From: CAYMEK01 sp964389305
Lineage (GTDB): Bacteria > Spirochaetota > Spirochaetia > SZUA-6 > DRHE01
Direction of reading: 5' to 3'
Assembly (NCBI GenBank): GCA_964389305.1
Contig: CAYMEK010000038.1
Coordinates: forward strand, 1-41,374
Length of the DNA stretch: 41,374 nt
A program made the position numbers and the translations under genes. Positions 35,558-41,374 of this stretch are shown here, in pieces; within the stretch, counting starts at the first letter, position 1, and each line of letters starts with the position of its first letter. The notes under the pieces are model-generated. The model had not been told where the DNA came from, searched no databases, and saw only the letters and a program-made list of their open reading frames with translations.

Positions 35558-36887
35558 GGTTTTCCTCCAGCTCAGTCAAAGTCTTTCCAAGAGCGTACTC
35601 CAGGTCGATCAGACCGGAGAGATAGTTGTATTTCTCGTTCAGAAGGTTGAGTTTCGCATTCTGCAGATTGTCGGCGGCATTCTGCACCTCCAACAGCTCT
35701 TCCGTACCTGCCGCATAAGCTTCTTCGTTCAAGTCGTAAGCCTCTTGGGCCAGGGCCACATTGAGCTCCAGGGCATCCAGGGAGCGAAGGGATTTCTCCA
35801 ATCGGAGTACGATGGATTCCACCTCGTTGGCCGCCTTCCGGCGGGCTTGCTCGAGGGCCAGGTGTGCTTTCTCGATGCTGTCGTCCAATCCGGCCAGCGC
35901 CAGTTGGTTAGAAGAGCCTGGTACGAAGCCGTCCAGGGGTAAGGCAAGCGCCAGCCTGAAGCGTCCACTGTCCGCCCATGAATCGTCGTCGCCCCAGGCG
36001 GCTCCAAAGGGATCGTTCAAAGCCGGCGAGAAGGAGACACCGAAGGATAGGGTGGGACGCAGGCTCGAGCGCTCCTGCAGCCGTTTTTGATTCTCCAGGA
36101 TCTCCAACTGCTTCAGGAGGTTCTGAATGTCCAGCCTGTCGCCGGTGTAACGCCGGGCGAGCGCCTCGGCATCGAAGCTGTGCTTCTCGACTTCAATGGC
36201 GCCTTTTGGGGCCAGCTCGTCCTCAGATCCCAGACCCAGAAAAAGCCGGAAATCCATCAGCGAAGTGGCATAGGCGACCCGCTGCTGTTCCAGGGCGGGC
36301 TTGAGGTTCTCTGCGCTCACCTGGGTAGAAAGAGCCTCGAGCCGGGGGACGAGCCCGGCCTGATAGTTCTCCAGTGTCTGCTGGTAACGCCGTACCGCCG
36401 TGGCCAGCTCCTGTTCGGCCAGCCGGATTCTCTCCTGTGCCAGTATGAGGCCGTAGAAAGCCTTGCGCACGTCCCGCTCCAGTTGTATCTCCGCCGTCTC
36501 GTAATCGATGAGGCCGGCCTCGTAGTCCAGGACTGTGGCGTGGATCGAATTGATGGCAGCGGCTGAAAGCGGCAGAACCGCTTCCAAAGAAAAGCCGAGG
36601 TTCCACGGGGAGGGCTCGACTCCCATGACTGCGGTTACCTGATTGGAGCGGCTGAGGGAGACTGAGGCTGTGATCTGCGGCAGGAACTCGTTCCAGGCGT
36701 TTTTCTTAGCGCGGGCGGCCGCCGCCAGGTCGATCCGTCCGGATTTGAGCGACAGGTTGTTTTCTATGGCTAACCGGATCGCGGAGTCCGCATCCAGGGT
36801 AAACGTCTCTGCAGCCGCGGGTAGAAATCCAGCCAGGTAGATGAAAGCCAGCAGCATCGCAGCCGCGAGGAGCGGCATTCTGCGCAT
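35550..36887 (-). CDS. TolC-family outer membrane efflux protein
   Basis: 445 residues with a signal peptide (MRRMPLLAAAMLLAFIYLAGFLPAAA). The remaining sequence shows two repeats of the outer-membrane efflux family. The first starts with LDADSAIRLAIENNLSLKSGRIDLAAAARAKKNAWNEFLPQITASVSLSRS; the second starts with NQKRLQERSSLRPTLSFGVSFSPA. Long coiled coils (e.g. RIRLAEQELATAVRRYQQTLENYQAGLV) form the periplasmic tunnel. Start ATG 36887 follows GGAGGG. First gene of the tolC-MFP-RND-PII operon. A 32-bp interval with perfect 8-bp inverted arms lies 33-64 bp upstream. Confidence 0.92.
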   Translation of the reverse strand: MRRMPLLAAAMLLAFIYLAGFLPAAAETFTLDADSAIRLAIENNLSLKSGRIDLAAAARAKKNAWNEFLPQITASVSLSRSNQVTAVMGVEPSPWNLGFSLEAVLPLSAAAINSIHATVLDYEAGLIDYETAEIQLERDVRKAFYGLILAQERIRLAEQELATAVRRYQQTLENYQAGLVPRLEALSTQVSAENLKPALEQQRVAYATSLMDFRLFLGLGSEDELAPKGAIEVEKHSFDAEALARRYTGDRLDIQNLLKQLEILENQKRLQERSSLRPTLSFGVSFSPALNDPFGAAWGDDDSWADSGRFRLALALPLDGFVPGSSNQLALAGLDDSIEKAHLALEQARRKAANEVESIVLRLEKSLRSLDALELNVALAQEAYDLNEEAYAAGTEELLEVQNAADNLQNAKLNLLNEKYNYLSGLIDLEYALGKTLTELEENRD

Positions 36888-36919
36888 GTCGGATCCCTCC
36901 GTATTCAGAGTAGATATAT

Positions 36920-36951
36920 CGCGGTCTGCTCGAAATCGAAGGGAGACCGCG
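36920..36951 (-). promoter_or_regulatory. Inverted-repeat operator candidate upstream of the efflux operon
   Basis: CGCGGTCT (36920-36927) and AGACCGCG (36944-36951) are perfect 8-bp arms around a 16-bp spacer. The spacer itself contains TCGA-AA-TCGA. On the minus strand a -10-like TATATC (36913-36918) lies just downstream, so the repeat would overlap the -35 and spacer of the tolC promoter. Confidence 0.55.
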
Positions 36952-37131
36952 ACATCTTTTTCCAGTCGAAAATCCTACCGCTACGACAGGAGCTTCGACT
37001 GTCACCAACATATCAAGGAAGGGTGTCCGGGAGAATAAACGAGACCTGAACAGAGGCATAATAGTCGATAAACTGCTGCCGGGCGGGGTAGGGTGGTCGA
37101 AAGCCAGGCACCGCCGTTGGGAGCGAGTCCG
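36952..37131. other. Intergenic region between the efflux operon and tRNA-Val (left part)
   Basis: No credible gene. It contains a tRNA-like remnant near 37081-37115 (listed separately). I see no other structure between 36952 and 37080. Confidence 0.5.
37081..37115 (+). pseudogene. Remnant of a tRNA-Val 3' end
   Basis: GGTGGTC (37092-37098) followed by AGCCAGGCACCGCC (37102-37115) repeats the 3' part of the tRNA at 37322-37350: GGTGGTC, then AGCCTGGCACCGCC. One base differs and a few bases are missing from the T-loop. GGGCGG at 37081-37086 can still pair with CCGCC as an acceptor stem. It is too short and lacks an anticodon arm, so it cannot be a functional tRNA. Confidence 0.5.
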
Positions 37132-37148
37132 ACCGGCCGCCGGCCGGT
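37132..37148. repeat. GC-rich palindrome upstream of the tRNA promoter
   Basis: ACCGGCC (37132-37138) and GGCCGGT (37142-37148) are perfect 7-bp arms with a 3-base loop. No T-tract follows on either strand. Possible operator or old terminator stem. Confidence 0.4.
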
Positions 37149-37165
37149 TGTAACCTCCGTCCGTA

Positions 37166-37194
37166 TTGACAAGCCATCGGAGCCGTGGTAGCTT
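37166..37194 (+). promoter_or_regulatory. Promoter of tRNA-Val
   Basis: A perfect TTGACA (37166-37171), a 17-bp spacer and TAGCTT (37189-37194). Predicted start near 37201, leaving a 5' precursor of about 78 nt before the mature tRNA. Confidence 0.6.
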
Positions 37195-37278
37195 CTATCG
37201 CGAAAACGGTGCTGCCGGGAAGCCGTTGTATGCCCTCCGCCGGCGTTGCAGCGTCTGAACAGGCAGCCTGCTTTTTCC

Positions 37279-37351
37279 GGGCGGTTAGCTCAGTTGGTAG
37301 AGCGTCTGGTTTACACCCAGAAGGTGGTCAGTTCGAGCCTGGCACCGCCCA
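37279..37351 (+). tRNA. tRNA-Val (anticodon UAC)
   Basis: 73 nt folding into a full cloverleaf. The 7-bp acceptor stem is GGGCGGT/ACCGCCC. The D-arm is GCTC...GAGC with AGTTGGTA loop. The anticodon stem TCTGG/CCAGA carries loop TTTACAC (anticodon TAC, reads GUA). The T-arm has stem and loop GTTCGAGC. Discriminator A. The CCA end is not encoded. Its 3' end adjoins an integrase gene, so it is a likely attachment site for an integrative element. Confidence 0.95.
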
Positions 37352-37378
37352 ATAAAATCCTATATAACAGATAATTAG

Positions 37379-37408
37379 AAAGCGCTTTTTCAGAAAAGCG
37401 CTTTTTTT
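37379..37408 (+). terminator. Intrinsic terminator after tRNA-Val
   Basis: AAAGCGCTTTT (37379-37389) and AAAAGCGCTTT (37394-37404) form a perfect 11-bp stem with a 4-base loop. The stem runs into a T-tract ending at 37408. It separates tRNA transcription from the integrase gene. Confidence 0.88.
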
Positions 37409-37455
37409 GTGATTTTTCTTTGAAATTAAAACAAATTTGAAACAGAATCTATATC

Positions 37456-38586
37456 GTGAAATATGAATATGGCCTGTTCAAGCAGAAGCGGAAGAAGGGT
37501 GACGTCTGGTATTTCTGGTACTGGGACGGTCCGCGCCGGCGAAACAAATCGACCGGAAAAGAGCTGAAATGGCAGGCCAAGCAAGAAGCAGAGAAGTTCT
37601 TAGCGAAGAAGAAAAGCCACAATACAGAGCTGAGGTTGCGTCAATACGCTGATCCGTTCTATGATTGGGACCATTGCCCACATATACGCCGGCTGCTGGA
37701 CGAGCGGAAAACCATACATCGCCGGTATGCCAGGGCATGTCGAGGATGGCTCAAGAAATATGTCTTCGAGGATCCAATCGCGGCCAAGCCCCTGGCAGAA
37801 CTTACCCGGGCGGACATCATCGACTTCCGCTCTCGCTTGCTGCAGAAACTTCCGGATAAGATCAATACAGTGAATAAAGTCATGGGCACTTTGAAGACCG
37901 TCCTGAAGGAAGCCATGATTCGAGAGGATATCGAGCGGCATCCCACGTTCGGGGTCGGCAACATCAAGGAGAATCGCCAGCGTCCCGGTATATTTACCCT
38001 GCCGGAATTTCAGCTCATGTTTCCAACGGAAACCCTGGGCCACTGGAAGAGCCTTCAGGATCACACCTGTTTTTTATTGGCGGCTTCCACCGGAATGCGT
38101 CGAGGGGAGATCCTTGCCCTCAGATGGAGGGATCTGGAGCTCGAGGACGGATTCGTCCGGGTGGAACGTGCCTGGAAAGACGTGGCGGAGGAAGGTCTAC
38201 CCAAGTGGGAAAACCGGCGTTCCGTGCCGTTCCTGCTATTTAAGGATCGAATAATTAGCCGTCTGAAGGAGCTCCGCGAAGCCTCAATCCGAGTCGGTCC
38301 GGATGATCTGGTTTTCTGCTACCCGAGCGGCGAGAGGTTGGGCAACACCTGGTGGAAAAATCGCTTTGTAGCAGCTATGAAAAACGCGGAGATCGATAGG
38401 GTAGCCCGTCGGCTGTCCCCCCACAGCTTTCGACATAGCCTGAACACTCTTCTGCGGGACGCCGGGAAGGACCCCGCGAAAATCCGCCAGGTCCTCGGGT
38501 GGCGCCAGGAGCGGGTGCAGGATGGATACACGCACTTTGATATCGAACACTTCCAGGATCTGCGCCTCGACGGGCCCATCCGATAG
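37456..38586 (+). CDS. Tyrosine-type site-specific integrase
   Basis: 376 residues starting at GTG 37456; no convincing SD precedes it. The N-terminal arm-binding region (1-80) has the basic pattern KQKRKKGDVWYFWYWDGPRRRN typical of tRNA-site phage integrases. A SAM-like core-binding domain follows (about 80-175). The catalytic domain has STGMRRGEILALRWRDL (Arg about 215), HSFRH (H323, R326), LGWRQERVQDGYTHF (W349, nucleophile Y358) and a beta-hairpin lysine candidate near residue 250. All catalytic residues are present, so the enzyme is probably active. It lies directly 3' of tRNA-Val, the normal position for the integrase of a tRNA-inserted element. Confidence 0.93.
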   Translation: MKYEYGLFKQKRKKGDVWYFWYWDGPRRRNKSTGKELKWQAKQEAEKFLAKKKSHNTELRLRQYADPFYDWDHCPHIRRLLDERKTIHRRYARACRGWLKKYVFEDPIAAKPLAELTRADIIDFRSRLLQKLPDKINTVNKVMGTLKTVLKEAMIREDIERHPTFGVGNIKENRQRPGIFTLPEFQLMFPTETLGHWKSLQDHTCFLLAASTGMRRGEILALRWRDLELEDGFVRVERAWKDVAEEGLPKWENRRSVPFLLFKDRIISRLKELREASIRVGPDDLVFCYPSGERLGNTWWKNRFVAAMKNAEIDRVARRLSPHSFRHSLNTLLRDAGKDPAKIRQVLGWRQERVQDGYTHFDIEHFQDLRLDGPIR

Positions 38587-38639
38587 AAAAATCGACGAGA
38601 ACTTTATGCGGGCAAAAGACTCCTAAATATATATATTTT

Positions 38640-38686
38640 GGGAACAATGTACTTGACAACTTTCAGGGAACGGTGTACATTACAAC
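38640..38686 (+). promoter_or_regulatory. Promoter and duplicated operator of the higB-higA locus
   Basis: TTGACA (38653-38658), 17-bp spacer and TACATT (38676-38681) form a strong promoter. Two 21-bp direct repeats with a 26-bp period (38640-38660 and 38666-38686) share GGGAAC..TGTAC...ACAAC and cover the -35 and -10 regions. The second copy ends at the base before the ATG. They are the probable HigA binding sites. Confidence 0.75.
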
Positions 38687-38980
38687 ATGCGGATCATCGC
38701 TAAGAAAGCGTTGCGGGAATTCTGGACTCGATACCCGGACGCCGAGGAACCGCTTCTTGCTTGGTATAGAGAAGTGGCAGGTGAGGACTGGGATACTCCA
38801 GCTAAGGTGAAGGCGAAGTACCGCAGCGCAAGTATCGTCGGCGATAACCGAGTAGTCTTCAATATCAAGGGTAATGACTACAGGATCGTCGCTAAGATCA
38901 ATTACCCGTATCGCACGCTCTACGTGCGATTTGTGGGCACTCACGATGCGTATGATGCTATTAATGTGGAGGAGGTATGA
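38687..38980 (+). CDS. higB: HigB-type mRNA interferase toxin
   Basis: A 97-residue RelE-superfamily toxin. MRIIAKKALREFWTRYPDAEEPLLAWYREV followed by VVFNIKGNDYRIVAKINYPYRTLYVRFVGTHDAYD is the HigB (RHH-partnered or host-inhibition B) pattern, including the late basic and aromatic residues and the final H-x-x-Y-D. These toxins cleave mRNA on the ribosome. The start is fixed by this N-terminus and by the operator ending one base before the ATG. The promoter predicts a leaderless transcript. The antitoxin gene begins 2 bp after the stop codon. Confidence 0.9.
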   Translation: MRIIAKKALREFWTRYPDAEEPLLAWYREVAGEDWDTPAKVKAKYRSASIVGDNRVVFNIKGNDYRIVAKINYPYRTLYVRFVGTHDAYDAINVEEV

Positions 38981-38981
38981 G

Positions 38982-40205
38982 ATGGCTGATGTCAAGCCTA
39001 TTCGGACTGAGGAGGAGTACGAGGCCGCGCTTGCACGAATTGATACGCTCATGGATGCAGAGCTTGATACTGACGAGGGGAAGGAACTGGACGTCTTGGT
39101 CGACCTTGTCGAGTTCTACGAGAGCAAACACATGCCCATGGAGTACCCGGATCCAATCGCTGCCATCGAATTTCGTATGGAGCAGGCCGGCCTGTCACCG
39201 CGAGATCTTGTGCCTTTTATGGGGAGTCGTGCAAAAGTCTCTGAAGTTCTATCTGGCAAGCGACCTATAACGATGGCTATGGCTCGGGCGCTCCATGAAC
39301 ATCTTGGGATTCCAGCGGAGGTACTGCTTCGCGAGCCGAGCGTGGCGCTTCAGAAACCACTGTCGGACATCGAGTGGAGCCGGTTTCCACTAAAGGAGAT
39401 GGCGAAACGGGGCTGGATTCGAGATCTGCCAAATTTGAAGGAACATACTGAGTCCTTGATGCGTGATCTCATTGGAAAGGCTGGGGGGCAGGACATCGTA
39501 GGCGTGGCGTTATATCGCAAGAATGACTACAAGCGGGCAAATGCCAAGATGGACCTATATGCGCTTGAAGCGTGGTGCTGGCAGGTACTAGCAACCGCGA
39601 ATGGAGAACTGCCGAAACAGGATTATGAGCGCCACACTGTCACATTGAATTTTATGAGAGAGGTTGCGCAATTGAGTTGGTTTGAAAAGGGGCCCTGGCT
39701 CGCAAAGGAGTTTCTATCAAAACATGGGATTCCTCTTGTAGTAGTTCCTCACCTTCCGAAAACATATCTCGACGGGGCAGCGCTCAGGCTTCGAGACGGT
39801 CGGCCAGTGATTGGTTTGACTTTGCGGTATGACCGAATCGACAATTTTTGGTTTTGTTTGCTGCACGAACTGGCCCATTTGGGTCGACATATGGATGACG
39901 GCGAGAGTGAAGCTTTTGTCGATGATTTGACTCTGCGAAGAATAGAGGGCGGGAGGGTCGATCACAAAGAAGCGCAGGCTGATGAGTGGGCGGAAGAGGC
40001 ACTCATTCCGAAATCGGTCTGGGAAACCAGTTCAGTTCGGGATCACCCTACGCCGATGGCGGTCATGAGTCTCGCGAACGTTTTGAAGGTTCATCCGGCG
40101 ATTGTTGCGGGGCGAGTCCGGCACGAGCGACAAAACTATAGACTTCTGTCTCAGTTTGTCGGAACAGGCTCAGTTCGCAAGCAGTTTGAAACAACGGCGG
40201 CATGA
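38982..40205 (+). CDS. higA: HigA antitoxin fused to an ImmA/IrrE-type metallopeptidase domain
   Basis: 407 residues from ATG 38982, behind a very strong GGAGGAGG. The N-terminus is a HigA antitoxin: an acidic leader (about 1-55) and a cro/C1-type HTH (about 57-117, PRDLVPFMGSRAKVSEVLSGKRPITMAMARALHEHLGI). After a linker region the C-terminal half is an ImmA/IrrE-like domain with the zinc motif HELAH (295-299) and a downstream EAQADEWAEEALIP segment that supplies the third ligand (E335 region). ImmA/IrrE peptidases usually cleave a repressor upon stress. Here peptidase and DNA-binding antitoxin are one chain, which could allow self-cleavage and release of toxin or promoter. Confidence 0.9.
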   Translation: MADVKPIRTEEEYEAALARIDTLMDAELDTDEGKELDVLVDLVEFYESKHMPMEYPDPIAAIEFRMEQAGLSPRDLVPFMGSRAKVSEVLSGKRPITMAMARALHEHLGIPAEVLLREPSVALQKPLSDIEWSRFPLKEMAKRGWIRDLPNLKEHTESLMRDLIGKAGGQDIVGVALYRKNDYKRANAKMDLYALEAWCWQVLATANGELPKQDYERHTVTLNFMREVAQLSWFEKGPWLAKEFLSKHGIPLVVVPHLPKTYLDGAALRLRDGRPVIGLTLRYDRIDNFWFCLLHELAHLGRHMDDGESEAFVDDLTLRRIEGGRVDHKEAQADEWAEEALIPKSVWETSSVRDHPTPMAVMSLANVLKVHPAIVAGRVRHERQNYRLLSQFVGTGSVRKQFETTAA

Positions 40206-40231
40206 AGAGCAGGAGGATAGAGGATTGAAAA

Positions 40232-40265
40232 CATCAGCCCCCAGTCTGCCAACCGGGGGCTGATG
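40232..40265. repeat. Perfect long hairpin after higA
   Basis: CATCAGCCCCC (40232-40242) and GGGGGCTGATG (40255-40265) form a perfect 11-bp stem with a 12-base loop, 27 bp after the higA stop. There is no T-run on the plus strand; on the minus strand TTTTC follows. Possibly a rho-assisted or bidirectional transcription end. Confidence 0.6.
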
Positions 40266-40297
40266 ACATACATTGACGGTTCGTTGAACCGACAGAA

Positions 40298-40348
40298 CCA
40301 CAGAGTGTGGCTTGAAATGTAAGTTTCCAAGTGTAATTCCACTGGAAA
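40298..40348 (+). other. Two further hairpins in the higA-orf46 spacer
   Basis: CCACA-GAG-TGTGG (40298-40310) and a longer hairpin, TTTCCA-A-GTG with CAC-TGGAAA (40324-40348, one-base bulge). Together with the preceding stem they make the 198-bp spacer strongly structured. No gene of its own is credible there. Confidence 0.45.
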
Positions 40349-40403
40349 TAAAAAGCAAGCACATTTTTGGGTCCTCCACATCTTACTCTTTGGGAGGGGA
40401 ACT

Positions 40404-40544
40404 ATGAGTTCCACAACTGAAGACGTGGTGGAGGTATTCGTGAAGTGGATCACAACTAAGGATGGAAAGCGTTTATATGCTTCTGACCATAATTTGAAGG
40501 CTTTTCGCCTTCTGATCCCAAGCTCGAAGTACCGACCACGCTGA
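40404..40544 (+). CDS. 46-residue small protein, function unknown
   Basis: A 46-residue open frame from ATG 40404 behind GGGAGGGG. It reads MSSTTEDVVEVFVKWITTKD and continues GKRLYASDHNLKAFRLLIPS, ending basic (SSKYRPR). It is acidic at the start and basic at the end, with no membrane segment. I do not recognise it. Support comes from the strong SD, the compact folded-looking composition and the location in a run of small cargo genes. A hairpin follows at 40552. Confidence 0.55.
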   Translation: MSSTTEDVVEVFVKWITTKDGKRLYASDHNLKAFRLLIPSSKYRPR

Positions 40545-40551
40545 GCAGCAA

Positions 40552-40573
40552 GGTCCCGGGCTTACTCGGGACC
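40552..40573 (+). terminator. Hairpin between orf46 and the DUF2188 gene
   Basis: GGTCCCG (40552-40558) and CGGGACC (40567-40573) form a 7-bp stem. Only a weak pyrimidine run (TATCCTCTCC) follows, so termination is uncertain. Confidence 0.4.
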
Positions 40574-40614
40574 TATCCTCTCCAAAGAGAATCGCTCATG
40601 AGGAGGAGAATTAC

Positions 40615-40863
40615 ATGAGCAGAAACACAGACAGGTCGGTCTATCCGACGGGCGATGGACAGTGGGCGAACAAGAGAAACACATCAAAGCGCCCCGCGAG
40701 CATTCACGAAACACAGAGCGAAGCCGAGGAGGCAGCCCGTGAAATGCTGAAGAACCAAGGCGGCGGCGAGCTGACTACGATGGGCAGAGACGGGAAAATC
40801 CGAAGCAAGGACACCATCGCGCCTGGCCACGATCCCTACCCGCCCAAAGACCGGGAACATTGA
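40615..40863 (+). CDS. DUF2188-family small protein
   Basis: 82 residues from ATG 40615 behind AGGAGGAG. The sequence MSRNTDRSVYPTGDGQWANKRNTSKRPASIHETQSEAEEAAREMLKNQGGGELTTMGRDGKIRSKDTIAPGHDPYPPKD shows the DUF2188 pattern. A W-x-x-K segment is followed by S/A-x-x-x-x-T-Q-x-E-A, an E/A-rich helix, and a strand with G-G-G-E-L with a DGKI(R) turn. DUF2188 proteins are small cytosolic proteins of unknown role, common in mobile elements. It is convergent with the peptidase gene and shares a terminator with it. Confidence 0.75.
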   Translation: MSRNTDRSVYPTGDGQWANKRNTSKRPASIHETQSEAEEAAREMLKNQGGGELTTMGRDGKIRSKDTIAPGHDPYPPKDREH

Positions 40864-40864
40864 A

Positions 40865-40889
40865 AAGAGGGGCCATTATGGCCCCTCTT
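40865..40889. terminator. Bidirectional terminator overlapping the peptidase stop codon
   Basis: AAGAGGGGCCA (40865-40875) and TGGCCCCTCTT (40879-40889) make a perfect 11-bp stem with a 3-base loop. The loop TTA is the reverse complement of the peptidase stop TAA, so the last codons of that gene (K-E-E-G-P) lie in the stem. Confidence 0.8.
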
Positions 40890-41374
40890 CCTTCTTGTCC
40901 TTAGGTGTTGAATCTTTATGATCTTCATCAGTTTCATTCTCCTCTTTATCGGGTATCCTGGACTTCTTTATGGCTTCCTCCAAAGACTTGAACTTGGCGA
41001 TTTGTTGGCGATATGGTGCGATTTCACGAAAAACGCATACTCCAGGAAGTGAAGCTCCCGTTGCTCTATTTGGTATATACTCAGACACTATGCCACACAG
41101 GATCACTTTGTTATTGTCCTCTTCGCTGTTCTTTTCAATATAAAAAGATGGACCACCACTTACTCCATGTATAGCTACACCATCGACCAAATAAGAATTT
41201 GTATTTTCTAGATAGCAACTAATCACTCCAGTAAAGAAGCAGAGATCTTCGGGGGCTAGGGCGGGAAAACCGCACCATCCTGTTTGGATTCCTTGTCGAA
41301 GTACCTTCTTTTCTCTGATCTGAACCGCCCCGGTAATGCCGGAGAGTTTTTTATGTGAGTCCAGCAACCAAGGC
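40876..41374 (-). CDS. Trypsin-like serine peptidase, C-terminal part (partial)
   Basis: The frame is open to the window edge, so the N-terminus with the catalytic His and Asp is not seen. The visible 165 residues contain IHGVSGGPSFYIE, the G-x-S-G-G-P motif of the nucleophile serine in chymotrypsin-fold peptidases, followed by the VILCGIVSEYI strand that normally follows it. The last 45 residues are a charged, K/E/D-rich tail (KEENETDEDHKDSTPKDKKEEGP), probably disordered. The region is clearly more A/T-rich than the core genome, a sign of transfer. In mobile elements such peptidases often act as effectors or as part of a fused sensor, but nothing here shows a partner domain. Confidence 0.75.
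   Translation of the reverse strand, partial: PWLLDSHKKLSGITGAVQIREKKVLRQGIQTGWCGFPALAPEDLCFFTGVISCYLENTNSYLVDGVAIHGVSGGPSFYIEKNSEEDNNKVILCGIVSEYIPNRATGASLPGVCVFREIAPYRQQIAKFKSLEEAIKKSRIPDKEENETDEDHKDSTPKDKKEEGP

Noticed and set aside
40232..40265. Classical intrinsic terminator after higA
   Set aside because: The stem is perfect, but there is no T-run on the plus strand; kept only as a hairpin.
40151..40453. 100-residue minus-strand ORF over the higA-orf46 spacer
   Set aside because: It crosses the long hairpin and the ends of higA and orf46, with no SD and no recognisable features.
37352..41374. Right attachment site (copy of the tRNA-Val 3' end)
   Set aside because: Scanning by eye found no second copy of the T-arm/acceptor sequence in this interval.

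Overview
The window looks like chromosomal DNA from a free-living or environmental member of the Spirochaetia. The main evidence is a 694-residue protein that I recognise as the spirochaete-specific cytoplasmic filament protein CfpA. It is flanked by a pyruvate, phosphate dikinase homologue, a von Willebrand A (VWA) protein and a lipoprotein with a pallilysin (Tp0751)-like domain. This is the neighbourhood I remember from Treponema pallidum TP0746-TP0751, recalled from memory and not searched. The DNA is GC-rich and the genes are densely packed, apart from two accessory regions.

Layout. 1-3300: tail of an OmpA/MotB-like gene, a zinc peptidase-like protein, a class III cyclase-like protein with an unassigned N-terminal domain, a MntA/HepT toxin-antitoxin pair and a degenerate 15-bp repeat array. 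3328-10278: core genes for a phosphohexomutase, chorismate synthase, a small membrane protein, a TSUP permease, MiaB, and a TPR/SPOR envelope protein. 10311-15499 (minus strand): probable operon of VWA protein, catalytically degenerate GlgC/GlgD-like protein, DHH phosphoesterase and pallilysin-like lipoprotein. 15641-21587 (plus strand, divergent): cfpA, an unknown 340-residue protein, and a PPDK homologue whose ATP-grasp residues look destroyed. 21684-24228: an unknown protein and a TPR protein. 24308-28998: 6-TM chemoreceptor, purA, guaA, and a small HTH plus zinc-knuckle protein. 29020-36887 (minus strand): TolC-MFP-RND efflux operon with a PII-like protein, followed by a response regulator/histidine kinase pair. 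37279-41374: tRNA-Val(UAC), then a tyrosine integrase and accessory cargo: a leaderless HigB toxin, a HigA-ImmA/IrrE fusion, a 46-residue ORF, a DUF2188 protein and part of a trypsin-like peptidase. This is the left part of an integrative element whose right end is outside the window.

The most unusual points are: (i) the filament locus, with an Arg-Gly repeat tail on CfpA and a PPDK pseudoenzyme candidate; (ii) a pallilysin-like domain without HEXXH; (iii) a toxin promoter that places the transcript start on the ATG, inside a duplicated operator; (iv) several genes with no Shine-Dalgarno (SD) sequence and a -10 box 6-7 nt before the start codon, suggesting leaderless mRNAs; (v) a response regulator that appears to start at CTG; (vi) a tRNA-Val remnant upstream of the real tRNA. 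Residue and motif calls are read from the sequence. Family assignments rest on remembered family signatures.
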